This document shows positions 24,503 to 33,899 of a stretch of DNA of 64,000 bases, piece by piece. Location: NCBI RefSeq assembly GCF_007860095.1, contig NZ_SJPT01000014.1:55231-119230 (forward strand), read 5' to 3'. The translations under genes were made by a program, and so were the position numbers. The first letter of the stretch is position 1. Each line of letters begins with the position of its first letter. This DNA comes from Novipirellula galeiformis (lineage in GTDB: Bacteria; Planctomycetota; Planctomycetia; Pirellulales; Pirellulaceae). The notes under the pieces were generated by a model that was given only the letters and a program-made list of their open reading frames with translations, had not been told where the DNA came from and searched no databases.

Positions 24503-27019
24503 ATGGGACGCTTCCCCATCTTCGCGACCACGCTTTTGGCAATCGCTGTATCGGCCTCGCTGGGGTTCGGCAAAGAGCCGGCAGCGGACGGAAAGGACTC
24601 GCCCGGAATGGTGCTGTTCAAGACCAAAATTGAGCCGGTATTGAAGAGCCATTGTTATGAATGCCACTCCAAAGGTGCCGATGAGATCGCGGTCGGTTTA
24701 GAGCTCGATTCGCCGACGGGCCTGATGCGAGGTGGCGACTCGGGGCCAGTCGTGATTCCTCACGATCCGGCTAAAAGTCTGTTGATCCGTATGCTGCGAC
24801 ATGATGACGATGTTTCACCGATGCCGCCCGAAGAAAAACTTTCGAGCGAAGTGTTTACTGCGTTTGAAGAGTGGGTTCGTCTTGGGGCGCCTGACTCACG
24901 TAGTGACCAGGGGCTGACCGCACGGGACGAACGTTACGAAGCGGGGCGACGCCATTGGTCGTTCCAGTCGCCCGTGGGGGTGGATCCGCCAGTGGTTCAA
25001 CAGGCCGATTGGCCACGCAGTGTCATCGACGAATTTGTGCTTTCCACGATGGAATCCGAGGGCGTCAAACCCGTTGCCGATGCGAGTCGTCGCACTTTGG
25101 TTCGCCGCATCTTCTTTGATCTGGTAGGGCTACCGCCTTCCGCCGAGTTACTCGAGCAATTTGCGAATGATGACTCGCCTGAGGCAATCGCCAAGTTGAT
25201 CGATCATTTGCTTGAATCGCCGCAATTCGGTGAGCGTTGGGGACGCCATTGGTTGGATGTGGTGCGCTACGCGGAATCGAGCGGGATGGAGTTCAATTTT
25301 ACGTATCCCCACGCATGGCCGTATCGCGACTATGTGATCGATGCGTTCAACCAAGATAAGCCGTACGATGTTTTCGTGCGTGAACAAATTGCGGGTGATC
25401 TGATGCCGGTTGGCGAGAGTGATACGCCCGAGGCGGTGGAAGCCCGGCGGATCGCGGTGAGCATTCTATCGTTTGGCCCCAAGCGACATAATTCTCGCGG
25501 CACTCCGTTTCGCATGGACGTGGCCGACGACCAGATTGATACGGTGTTTCGCGCGACGATGGGATTAACGGTTGCCTGTGCCCGGTGTCACGATCACAAA
25601 TTCGATCCGATTCCTACCAAGGATTATTATTCATTGGCCGGGATCTTTATGAGTACCGAACCGCTCTTCGGTACGATCAAGCAAACGTACAGCAACACGC
25701 CTACCGATCTGCTCCCGATCGGTCCCGATGCCGCCGCCAAGCACGCTGCCGCCGAAGCGCACGACAAGAAGATCGACGAAGCAACAAAGCAGGTTGCCGC
25801 GAAAAAAGAGGCGTTGAAAAAGGCGGGCGAGGCGGAAAAGGTCGCAGCCGATACAAAAGCAGCCGATACAAAAGCAGACGATGCAAAAGCCAAGGCGGCA
25901 GCGAAGCTTGTTGCGGATTTGCAGGCCGAAGTCACATCGCTCGAAGCGAAGCTAGCCGAACTCAAAAAGAACCGTCCTGCTCGCCCTCAATACGCAATGA
26001 CCGCTCGCGATCGAGACAAGCCAGCGGACATCCATGTGGCCATCCGCGGCAATCTTGGTGACAAGGGGGAATTGGCTCCGCGAGGGTTCTTAAGTGCCGT
26101 TTCGATGCCCGATTCCCCAGTGATCCAAGCGGGGCACAGTGGTCGATTGGAGTTGGCCCAGTGGATTTCGAGTCCCGACAATCCGTTGACCGCGCGGGTG
26201 ATGGTCAACCGGATATGGCACCATTTGTTCGGTAGCGGATTGGTCCCAAGCGTCGACAATTTCGGTTTGATTGGAAAACAGCCGGTTCATCCCGAATTGC
26301 TCGACACGCTTGCCTTGCAATTCATTGAAACCGATTGGTCGGTCAAACAAATGATCCGCAAAATCATGCTCAGCCGCGTTTACCAGCTCAGCAGCACCCG
26401 CGACGCCGAGAACATGAAACTCGATCCCTTGAATCGATTGTATTGGCGATCTCAGCCACGGCGTCTCGAAGCCGAAGCGATCCGTGATGCTATTTTGTGT
26501 GTGAGCGGCCAACTCGATCTGAATCGCCCCGAAGGGTCCACCGTAACGGCGTTGGGCGACACGCTTGCCCGCGGGGTTGCAACGGAGAAGTTGCAGCCGC
26601 CGAGTAACCACCGTAGCGTTTATCTGCCTATCGTCCGCGACTACATCCCCGAATTATTTGATCTGTTCGATTTCCCGTCGCCTAGTTTGGTGAGCGGAAG
26701 TCGTAGCGTCACCAATGTTCCTGCGCAATCACTCTATCTACGTAATTCGACGTTTGTCGCCGAGCAGGCTAAGCACGCTTCGCAGCGACTGTTGGCCTCG
26801 CCCGAGGCGAGCAACGATGAGCAGCGAGTTGAATTGGCGCTGCGTTGGGCGCTTGCACGTCCGGTCACTGACGCGGAGCGGTCTGCGGCGTTAGCGTTGG
26901 TCAAGCAGATCCAAGAGCTCGAATCCGACCCGAAGGTTCGGGATGTCAATGCTTGGGCCGCTTGGTTTCAGACGCTCTTTACGACTGCCGAGTTTCGCTA
27001 CTTGGTTGATGTCCCCTAG
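24503..27019 (+). CDS. PSD1-family cytochrome (PSCyt1-DUF1549-DUF1553), second copy
   Basis: ATG 24503 is chosen because a Sec leader starts there (MGRFPIFATTLLAIAVSASLGFG) and AAAAGG precedes it. The 838-residue protein has PSCyt1 with CYECH (C51, C54, H55), DUF1549 (LVRRIFFDLVGLPPS; FGERWGRHWLDVVRYAESSG), a second CARCH motif, and DUF1553 (NPLTARVMVNRIWHHLFG; NFGLIGKQPVHPELLD). Between them, about residues 415-490, is a Lys/Ala/Asp-rich predicted coiled coil with repeated AADTKADDAKAK-like steps. It probably acts with the DUF1501 protein encoded 54 bases downstream. The reaction is unknown. Confidence 0.92.
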   Translation: MGRFPIFATTLLAIAVSASLGFGKEPAADGKDSPGMVLFKTKIEPVLKSHCYECHSKGADEIAVGLELDSPTGLMRGGDSGPVVIPHDPAKSLLIRMLRHDDDVSPMPPEEKLSSEVFTAFEEWVRLGAPDSRSDQGLTARDERYEAGRRHWSFQSPVGVDPPVVQQADWPRSVIDEFVLSTMESEGVKPVADASRRTLVRRIFFDLVGLPPSAELLEQFANDDSPEAIAKLIDHLLESPQFGERWGRHWLDVVRYAESSGMEFNFTYPHAWPYRDYVIDAFNQDKPYDVFVREQIAGDLMPVGESDTPEAVEARRIAVSILSFGPKRHNSRGTPFRMDVADDQIDTVFRATMGLTVACARCHDHKFDPIPTKDYYSLAGIFMSTEPLFGTIKQTYSNTPTDLLPIGPDAAAKHAAAEAHDKKIDEATKQVAAKKEALKKAGEAEKVAADTKAADTKADDAKAKAAAKLVADLQAEVTSLEAKLAELKKNRPARPQYAMTARDRDKPADIHVAIRGNLGDKGELAPRGFLSAVSMPDSPVIQAGHSGRLELAQWISSPDNPLTARVMVNRIWHHLFGSGLVPSVDNFGLIGKQPVHPELLDTLALQFIETDWSVKQMIRKIMLSRVYQLSSTRDAENMKLDPLNRLYWRSQPRRLEAEAIRDAILCVSGQLDLNRPEGSTVTALGDTLARGVATEKLQPPSNHRSVYLPIVRDYIPELFDLFDFPSPSLVSGSRSVTNVPAQSLYLRNSTFVAEQAKHASQRLLASPEASNDEQRVELALRWALARPVTDAERSAALALVKQIQELESDPKVRDVNAWAAWFQTLFTTAEFRYLVDVP

Positions 27020-27073
27020 CTCGTTTTGCTTCTTTATCCGTTTGCGTTTCCATCAACTTGAAGTTTTGTTGCC

Positions 27074-28450
27074 ATGAATCACCAACCTTCGTTAGCATCG
27101 ATTTCACGTCGCGAATGGCTGAAAGTCGGAGCGTGTGGTCTTGGCTCGCTAATGGCAACCGGACTGACACCCTCGCAGAGCGAGGCGGGCTTATTGACGC
27201 CCAAGCAGCCCCATTATGCCGCCAAGGCAAAACGCGTCATCTTCCTGTTCATCAATGGCGGACCCTCCCAATTTGAATCATTCGATAATAAACCCGAACT
27301 CAAAAAGAGGGGAGGTAAAAAGGGCAAGGGCAAAGGCAGCCTGCTCGCTCCACTGCTCAAGTTTGATCGATATGGCGAAAGTGGGATGTGGGTTTCCGAA
27401 GCGTTTCCCGAGTTGGCCAAGCAAACCGATCGGCTGTGCATGTTGAATGCCATGCAAACGACAAGTCGCGCCCATCCAATTGCGATTCCGATGTTGCACA
27501 CCGGCGCCTTTCAGTTCCAGCGTCCCTCGTTGGGGTCGTGGATTCTTCATGGCTTAGGAACGGAAAACCAAGATTTGCCCGGTTTTTTCACGATCAAGCC
27601 GACACGTACCTTTGGAGGACCATCAAACTATGGCAGCGCGTTTCTACCCAGCGCATTTCAAGCGACGCGACTCGGTTGGGATGGCCAAAAGATTAAAGAT
27701 GCTTCGATCCATAATCTGACTCCGGGGCACGGGATGCCATCGGAGGTCGCCTGGGAAGCCTTGGATTTGGCTCAATTGATGAACCGGCAATTGCTTGACC
27801 AAACCGAGGACGCGCAAGGAGTGATCGATTCACTCGCCCTGAGTGAACGCATGCAACAAGCGGTGCCAGAGGTGTTGAATCTCAGTGGCGAGACAAAGCA
27901 GACGTTGGACATGTACGGTGTCGACGCTGGAGCGACCGACGACTTTGGTCGCCAGTGCTTGCTTGCTCGTCGATTAGTCGAAGCAGGCGTGCGTTTTGTC
28001 GAAGTGCATTCCAGCGGTTGGGACCATCACAGCAATCTCGATAAGTTTGCTGGAAAAGCAAAAACAATCGACAAACCGATCGCGGCGTTATTAACCGATT
28101 TGCAACAACGGGGCATGTTGGAAGATACGCTCGTGGTGTGGACCGGCGAATTTGGACGCACCCCTGAGACGCAGATCCTCAAGGGCAAAGAAACCATCGG
28201 ACGCGACCATAATGCCGAAGGTTACACCGGTTGGTTAGCGGGAGGCGGCACGCGTGCAGGATTGGTCTACGGCAAAACCGATGAGTTGGGATACAAGGCG
28301 GTCGATGAGGCGGTGCATCTGCACGACCTGCACGCCACCATTCTGCATTTGCTCGGTTTAGATCACACCAAACTTGTCTATCGGTACGGCGGTCGCGATT
28401 TTCGTTTGACGGATGTACACGGCAATGTCGTGCATGACATCATTGCCTAA
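27074..28450 (+). CDS. DUF1501 exported protein, second copy
   Basis: A 458-residue DUF1501 protein. The leader (ISRREWLKVGACGLGSLMATG) has a Tat-like RRxWL core. Motifs correspond to the other copies: FLFINGGPSQFESFDNKP, DFGRQCLLARRLVEAGVRFVEVHSSGWDHH, VVWTGEFGRTPE, GRDHNAEGYTGWLAGGGTRAG, and the C-terminal HDLHATILHLLGLDH with [12 protein letters not shown] Gly/Lys run (KKRGGKKGKGKG) interrupts the N-terminal region and is absent from the copy at 15373. It is the second gene of a PSD1-DUF1501 pair. Confidence 0.9.
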   Translation: MNHQPSLASISRREWLKVGACGLGSLMATGLTPSQSEAGLLTPKQPHYAAKAKRVIFLFINGGPSQFESFDNKPELKKRGGKKGKGKGSLLAPLLKFDRYGESGMWVSEAFPELAKQTDRLCMLNAMQTTSRAHPIAIPMLHTGAFQFQRPSLGSWILHGLGTENQDLPGFFTIKPTRTFGGPSNYGSAFLPSAFQATRLGWDGQKIKDASIHNLTPGHGMPSEVAWEALDLAQLMNRQLLDQTEDAQGVIDSLALSERMQQAVPEVLNLSGETKQTLDMYGVDAGATDDFGRQCLLARRLVEAGVRFVEVHSSGWDHHSNLDKFAGKAKTIDKPIAALLTDLQQRGMLEDTLVVWTGEFGRTPETQILKGKETIGRDHNAEGYTGWLAGGGTRAGLVYGKTDELGYKAVDEAVHLHDLHATILHLLGLDHTKLVYRYGGRDFRLTDVHGNVVHDIIA

Positions 28451-28751
28451 TGACCGTTTGCGGTGAACATCGCAACGTGGGATTGTGCCATCCTACTCAC
28501 GAAAAATCCGCGGACGATGCCCCCACAATGGCCGGTGCGGGAACACGTCCACTCTCGAGCGACTATAATCCACTGACCATTCGTGGATGCAATGCTCCAT
28601 TTCCTTCCCTTCCGAGCTGCGTCCATCCTCAACACATCTTAGCTAGGCGGCGCAAAAGCCGAGCCCTGTTTCTCCGTCATAGGACGGTCGGACTCGGCTG
28701 GCTTCGATAGCGACGCTCCCTCCATCTTTACTTTCCATAGCGAGTCCCCCC
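28451..28751. other. Intergenic region with hairpin
   Basis: A 301-base gap between the DUF1501 gene and the ceramidase-like gene. It contains the nested hairpin at 28657-28699, which would fall in the leader of the downstream transcript. No gene is visible. This gap separates the PSD1 pair from the hydrolase pair. Confidence 0.45.
28657..28699. repeat. Nested hairpin in leader of ceramidase-like gene
   Basis: AGCCGAG (28657-28663) pairs with CTCGGCT (28693-28699), enclosing CCGTC (28674-28678) and GACGG (28683-28687) around an ATAG loop. It ends 52 bases before the ATG of the ceramidase-like gene. It may be a cis-regulatory leader structure or an upstream terminator without a T-tract. Confidence 0.5.
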
Positions 28752-30233
28752 ATGAGTTCAAGACAGTGGGTCATGTTGACCCTCGCGTTCGTGCTAAGCA
28801 CGATCCTCGTCACGGCAACGGAATCGTCGTTATTCGCGGCCGATGCCAAGCCGGTGTTTCGTGCCGGTGCAGCGACCAGCAATATCACGCCACCTTTGGG
28901 AGAGGCGATTGTTGGTGGCTGGAGACCGATTCCGGCGCGGAATATTCATGACGAACTACACGCCCGGTGCCTGGTTCTCGATGATGGCCAGACCAAGATT
29001 GCCTTCGTGATCTGTGACAATGTCGGAATTCCGGTGGAAGTCTTTGATCTGGCCAAGGAACAGGTCGAGGCGTCGACCGGGGTTCCCGGCTCGCATGTTC
29101 TGATGGCGTCCACCCACACCCACTCGGCTACGACGGCCCGTGGTCCGAGCAAAGTGGTTCGTGAGACCGAGCTTACCGACTATCAAAAATTCCTGGCTCA
29201 TCGCATCTCCGACGGCGTGCGTCGAGCGATCGCGCAATTGGAACCGGCTCGCATTGGTTGGGGGAAAATCGATGAACCTTCGGAGGTCTTCAATCGACGT
29301 TGGCACGTCAATAACGCCTCGCTGTTAGCCAATCCCTTTGGAGGGATTGATCAAGTGCGGATGAATCCGCCACGTGGGAGCGATGCGTTGGATCGTCCGG
29401 CGGGGCCGACCGATCCCGAAGTCAGTTTTCTTTCGGTGCAAAGCCTCGAGGGGCGTCCGATCGCGTTGTTGGCGAACTATTCGCTGCACTATGTCGGTGG
29501 AGTCCGCAGCGGCGATGTTTCGGCAGACTATTTCGGATACTTTGCGAAGTTTATCGCAAAGAAACTGGGGGCTGACGAGCAAGAGACTCCGTTCGTGGGC
29601 ATTCTGTCGAACGGCACCAGCGGTGATGTAAATAACATCAACTTTTCGCAACCGAGATCGAAGAAATACAAGAGCTATGAGAAGATGCAAGAAGTGGCGG
29701 AAAAAGTCGCCAGTCGCGTTCACGAAGCTCACCAAAAAATTGAATTCCACGATTGGGTGCCCGTGGCGGCAGCGGAAAAACGTCTGCCGTTGAAGGTCCG
29801 CAAGCCGACTGCCGAGATGATCGAGCATTTTGCCACGGTCATGGAAAAGGAACGCAAGAATCCACCCAAGCGGCAAAGTCGCGAAGCGATTTACGCGGAC
29901 CGGATCGAGAAGGTGATCAATGCACCCGATGAAGTTCACGTCCCGCTGCAGGCGTTTCGAATTGGCGACCTTGGGATCGCAGCGATTCCCTTCGAAACCT
30001 TCGCCGAGACGGGACTGGAAATTAAAGATCGAGCCCCGTTCGGACAAAACTTTACGATTGAACTGGCCAATGGCTCCTACGGCTATTTGCCGACGCCCGG
30101 GCAACATCGGCTGGGCGGTTATGAAACATGGCTGGGCTCAAACTATGTTGAAAAAGAAGCGACCACCAAAATTGTGGCCACCCTGTTAGACCTCTTTCAA
30201 ACACTTCAGCTAGATAACGGTACTGAGAAATGA
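28752..30233 (+). CDS. Secreted neutral/alkaline ceramidase-like hydrolase, close paralogue of 5711
   Basis: A 493-residue protein with leader MSSRQWVMLTLAFVLSTILV and cleavage near SLFAADAK. Motifs match the 5711 protein almost throughout: AGAATSNITPPLGEAIVGGW, MASTHTHSAT (metal site), NYSLHYVGGV (second histidine), NGTSGDVNN (nucleophile loop), and the C-terminal ELANGSYGYLPTPGQH. The two proteins are clearly recent paralogues but have different downstream partners. Here the TGA overlaps the ATG of the CocE-like esterase (ATGA at 30230). It probably hydrolyses an N-acyl or ester bond outside the cytoplasm; the substrate is unknown. Confidence 0.84.
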   Translation: MSSRQWVMLTLAFVLSTILVTATESSLFAADAKPVFRAGAATSNITPPLGEAIVGGWRPIPARNIHDELHARCLVLDDGQTKIAFVICDNVGIPVEVFDLAKEQVEASTGVPGSHVLMASTHTHSATTARGPSKVVRETELTDYQKFLAHRISDGVRRAIAQLEPARIGWGKIDEPSEVFNRRWHVNNASLLANPFGGIDQVRMNPPRGSDALDRPAGPTDPEVSFLSVQSLEGRPIALLANYSLHYVGGVRSGDVSADYFGYFAKFIAKKLGADEQETPFVGILSNGTSGDVNNINFSQPRSKKYKSYEKMQEVAEKVASRVHEAHQKIEFHDWVPVAAAEKRLPLKVRKPTAEMIEHFATVMEKERKNPPKRQSREAIYADRIEKVINAPDEVHVPLQAFRIGDLGIAAIPFETFAETGLEIKDRAPFGQNFTIELANGSYGYLPTPGQHRLGGYETWLGSNYVEKEATTKIVATLLDLFQTLQLDNGTEK

Positions 30234-32119
30234 TTGCTATAAAAATGATGATGCGAGGACGAGGTCGATGGGCACTGATGATGCTGCTGGTAATCACCAG
30301 CGGAACCATTGCCGCCGCGGCCGATTATGTCGTCCAACACGACGTCATGGTGAAAATGCGCGATGGCGTGCAATTGGCGACGGACGTTTACCGGCCCGCG
30401 GTTGACGACAAGCCTGTGGAAGAAGCATTACCGGTGATCCTGTCGCGAACGCCGTACAACAAAGCCGGCGGCAAGACGATGGGCGCTTATTACGCCACCC
30501 ATGGCTACGTCTTTGTGGTGCAAGACACACGCGGTCGCTACGGTTCCGAAGGCGTTTGGCACATGCTTACCGATGATGGTCCCGATGGAGTCGATTGTGC
30601 CGCGTGGATTGGAAACCAATCTTGGTCCAATGGCAAAATTGGAATGATCGGCACCTCGTACTTCGGGGGCACCCAGCACGCGATGGCGCTCGCCAGAGCA
30701 CCCGAGTTGACCACCGTGATTCCGGTCGACGCGATGGCAAACATGGGGCGACAAAGTATCCGTAATGCCGGTGCGTTTGAGCTGCGATTCTGGAATTGGA
30801 TTTTCCTGAATGCGGGCCGAGGCAGTCGCGCCGGTCAGGATCCGGGGACGGCCAGTGAGTTAAAAGAGTTGGCAGACCAGCGATTTGCCTACCTTGAAAA
30901 TATGCCCACACGACGCGGGATGACACCGCTGAGCCTATCACCGGAGTATGAGGATTGGTTGATCTCGGCCATGGAGCACGGGCCCAACGATGAGTTTTGG
31001 GCGCAGAACAATATTGTCGACGCACCTGAGAAGTACAAAGACATCCCCGTCTATCTGGTTTCGGGTTGGTACGATTCATGGGGCGGCAATAATACGGCGA
31101 CCTTCATGGCGTTGACTCCGGCCATCAAGGGGCCGGTCTATATGATCATGGGACCATGGATTCATAATCAACAATCCGGCTATGCCCATGGTCAAGTCAA
31201 TTTTGGCAAGGAGGCTGCGATGGCCAACCAATGGGCATGGCGCCAAGAGTGGTACGACCATTGGATGAAAGGGATCGATAATTCCGTCGGCAAGGCGGAT
31301 CCATTCAAAACCCCAGTCCGCATCTTCGTGATGGGAACCGGCGACGGCAGCAAAGATGAGAAAGGCCGTTTGCGTCATGGCGGGTTTTGGCGCAATGAAC
31401 TCGAGTGGCCGTTGGCGCGAACTGAATACACTGATTTCTATTTGCAACCCGATGGTGGATTGTCGACTTCGTTGCCGCAAACCGACCAGGCGACGACCCG
31501 TTACGACTTCGACCCCAAGAACCCGGTACCGAATATTGGCGGCAATATCTCCTCGGCGGATGGCATCATGGTGGCGGGAGCATGGAACCAAAAAGGCGGG
31601 AAGCATATCTGGAATTTCAAAGCCCCGATCCCGTTGTCGGCGCGTCCCGATGTGATTGTGTTCCAGAGCGAGCCGTTGGAAGAAGACCTGGAGGTCACCG
31701 GCGAGATCGAGGTCCGCTTATTCGCCTCGAGCTCGGCCGTCGACACTGACTTCACCGCCAAGTTAATCGACGTCTATCCACCTTCGTCCGATTGGCCAGG
31801 CGGTTTTGATTTGAACATTGGGGACGGAATCGTCCGCGCTCGCTTTCGTGAATCGCTTCAAAAGGAAGTGATGATGACACCCGGCGAGACGTACGAGTTT
31901 ACGATCAAGTTGTATCCGACGTCTAATGTGTTCAAAAAAGGACATCGAATTCGTGTCGATATCTCGAGCTCCAACTTTCCTCGTTTTGACGTGAACCCGA
32001 ATACGGGCGAACCGTTGAACCGGCATCGGATGACGAAGGTGGCTCAGCAGACGCTTTACCACGATTCGACCCGACCGAGTCGAATCATTTTGCCGGTGAT
32101 TCCGGCTTCCAAACCTTAA
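30230..32119 (+). CDS. Exported CocE/NonD-family alpha/beta hydrolase
   Basis: A 629-residue protein with leader about residues 12-30 (WALMMLLVITSGTIAAAA). The N-terminal S15/CocE domain begins VVQHDVMVKMRDGVQLATDV. It carries the nucleophile elbow MIGTSYFGG (S143), and residues around FVVQDTRGRYGSEG form the oxyanion region. The C-terminal third is the jelly-roll domain of X-Pro dipeptidyl-peptidase/cocaine esterase proteins (VTGEIEVRLFASSSAVDTDFTAKL is split as VTGEIEVRLF and SSAVDTDF; then GHRIRVDISSSNFPRFD). Members hydrolyse esters, amides or acylated beta-lactams. Start overlap with the ceramidase-like gene implies coordinated synthesis. Confidence 0.9.
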   Translation: MIAIKMMMRGRGRWALMMLLVITSGTIAAAADYVVQHDVMVKMRDGVQLATDVYRPAVDDKPVEEALPVILSRTPYNKAGGKTMGAYYATHGYVFVVQDTRGRYGSEGVWHMLTDDGPDGVDCAAWIGNQSWSNGKIGMIGTSYFGGTQHAMALARAPELTTVIPVDAMANMGRQSIRNAGAFELRFWNWIFLNAGRGSRAGQDPGTASELKELADQRFAYLENMPTRRGMTPLSLSPEYEDWLISAMEHGPNDEFWAQNNIVDAPEKYKDIPVYLVSGWYDSWGGNNTATFMALTPAIKGPVYMIMGPWIHNQQSGYAHGQVNFGKEAAMANQWAWRQEWYDHWMKGIDNSVGKADPFKTPVRIFVMGTGDGSKDEKGRLRHGGFWRNELEWPLARTEYTDFYLQPDGGLSTSLPQTDQATTRYDFDPKNPVPNIGGNISSADGIMVAGAWNQKGGKHIWNFKAPIPLSARPDVIVFQSEPLEEDLEVTGEIEVRLFASSSAVDTDFTAKLIDVYPPSSDWPGGFDLNIGDGIVRARFRESLQKEVMMTPGETYEFTIKLYPTSNVFKKGHRIRVDISSSNFPRFDVNPNTGEPLNRHRMTKVAQQTLYHDSTRPSRIILPVIPASKP

Positions 32120-32147
32120 TTTAACCTCCCCGAGATCGATTGTTCTA

Positions 32148-32200
32148 GCTGACCACGCTCCGCACCAAAGCCTCCGCTTTGATTGCGTTTGCGAGTCAGC
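32148..32200. repeat. Nested inverted repeat between hydrolase genes
   Basis: GCTGAC (32148-32153) pairs with GTCAGC (32195-32200), enclosing CAAAGC (32166-32171) and GCTTTG (32176-32181) around CTCC. It lies between the CocE-like gene and the third ceramidase-like gene, ending 28 bases before the latter's ATG, close to its ribosome-binding region (AGCAAGGAATG). Confidence 0.45.
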
Positions 32201-32228
32201 GGATTGACGTGATTTAACGCAGCAAGGA

Positions 32229-33704
32229 ATGAACCTGATGTATTGTAATTTGTTAAGCACCCCTCGCGGTTTGGCGATGATTTGCGCCGTCGTGTTAGGG
32301 ATGTTACCTTCCATTTCGCTCAGCGCTGCCGAATTGCACGTTGGCGTTGCGACCACCAGCATCACGCCGGATGAGCCGGTAGCGCTTTCGGGGCACATGC
32401 GTACTCGGATCGCCACCAAGGTTTCCAGTCCGTGTACCGCATCCGCGTTGGCGTTGGAGACTCGGGATGGCGATCAAGTTTTGGACCAAGCGATCATGGT
32501 CTCGTGCGATTTGATCGCGATTCGTGAAACGGTTCTGGACGAGGTGCGAGAGCGAGTGCAAAAGTTGTTGCCTGATTTTGACGTTAACAAAATCGTGCTC
32601 AACGCCACCCATACGCACACCGCGCCGGTAATGCGTCAGCACACCTACGCTTTGCCTGCGGAAGGCGTCATGCAGCCAACCGATTACGTCGAGTTTTTGG
32701 CGGACCGAGTCGCAGAGATCGCGGCGAAAGCTTGGGAGTCACGCGACATTGGTAGCGTGGGCTGGGGATTGGGGCATGCCGTCGTAGCCCAGAATCGTCG
32801 TGTCGTCTACAAGAATGGGGCTGCGAAAATGTACGGCAACGCAAACCACCCCGACTTTCGAGCGATCGAAGGGTACGAAGACCAAGACGTGAACGTGCTC
32901 TGTTTTTGGGACAAGAACGATAAATTGATCGGCACGACGGTCAACATCGCTTGCCCGTCGCAAGAAGTCGAAGGTCGCCCGTCAGTGGACGCCGATTTTT
33001 GGCACCAGGTGCGTCTGTCACTGCGTGCCAAGCACGGGGAAGATTTGGTCGTGCTGGGGTGGACCGGAGCGGCCGGCGATCAAGCGCCTCGTTTGATGTA
33101 CAACAAGGCGGCTGAAGAGCGAATGCGAAAATTGCGGGGCCTCGATCGACTTGAAGAGATTGCGCGCCGGATCGTTAACGGATGGGAAGAAGCTTACGCC
33201 GGCGCTTCCCAAGAGCGACACACCGATGTGCCCCTCGTACATCAAGTGCAAACCGTTTCTTTACCCGAACGAATGGTGACCGAGCAGGAAGCCGAACGCC
33301 TTAAAGCTGCCGTGGCGGTTTCGGCAAAAGACCCGAAGCTATTTCGTAAAATGACGTGGCAACAAACCGTCCTGGATCGCTATGAGCGACAACAGTCCGG
33401 GAAACTCACGCCCTATCAAATGGAGTTACACACCATTCGTTTAGGGGACATCGCGATTGCAACGAATGATTTTGAGCTGTTCACCGATTTCGGAATTCAG
33501 ATGAAGGCGCGGAGTCCTGCCTTGCAAACGTTTGTGATTCAATTGACGGGGCCCGGATTCTACATTCCTAGCGAGCGGGCGCAGCGTGGAGGGGGCTACA
33601 GTGCGATCATCGAGAGCAATCTCGTCGGTTACAAAGGGGGGCAAGTGCTAACCGATTTGACCGTCGATGCGTTGAAGGAACTTTGGACTTCAGACTCGAA
33701 ATAG
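32229..33704 (+). CDS. Secreted ceramidase-like protein lacking the second conserved histidine
   Basis: A 491-residue protein with leader LLSTPRGLAMICAVVLGMLP and mature start near LSAAELHVG. It belongs to the same superfamily: VGVATTSITPDEPVALSGHM, the metal motif NATHTHTAPV, and the loop GWTGAAGDQAP. It is more distant than the 5711/28752 pair. Where the others have a histidine after N-[YF]-[SA]-x (NYSLHYVGG, NFALHLDT), this one reads VNIACPSQEVEG, without histidine. The protein may bind metal differently or be non-hydrolytic. A full C-terminal domain ending FYIPSERAQRGGGYSA is present, so it is not truncated. Confidence 0.78.
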   Translation: MNLMYCNLLSTPRGLAMICAVVLGMLPSISLSAAELHVGVATTSITPDEPVALSGHMRTRIATKVSSPCTASALALETRDGDQVLDQAIMVSCDLIAIRETVLDEVRERVQKLLPDFDVNKIVLNATHTHTAPVMRQHTYALPAEGVMQPTDYVEFLADRVAEIAAKAWESRDIGSVGWGLGHAVVAQNRRVVYKNGAAKMYGNANHPDFRAIEGYEDQDVNVLCFWDKNDKLIGTTVNIACPSQEVEGRPSVDADFWHQVRLSLRAKHGEDLVVLGWTGAAGDQAPRLMYNKAAEERMRKLRGLDRLEEIARRIVNGWEEAYAGASQERHTDVPLVHQVQTVSLPERMVTEQEAERLKAAVAVSAKDPKLFRKMTWQQTVLDRYERQQSGKLTPYQMELHTIRLGDIAIATNDFELFTDFGIQMKARSPALQTFVIQLTGPGFYIPSERAQRGGGYSAIIESNLVGYKGGQVLTDLTVDALKELWTSDSK

Positions 33705-33899
33705 AGGTTCGATTGGCGTCGGTCGCTCGGGGATCATCACGTTTTGATTCCCGAGCGGTCAACAACGCCCGAGGCAAACGTATTGGGAAAGATGTCGTTG
33801 CTATTCGCGGCGGATCGCGTCACAATGGTGATCAGCAGTCTACTGCTTGCGCCCCATCCTGCCTCCATCTTCCCACCTATCTCCCCCCGGTATTGAACC

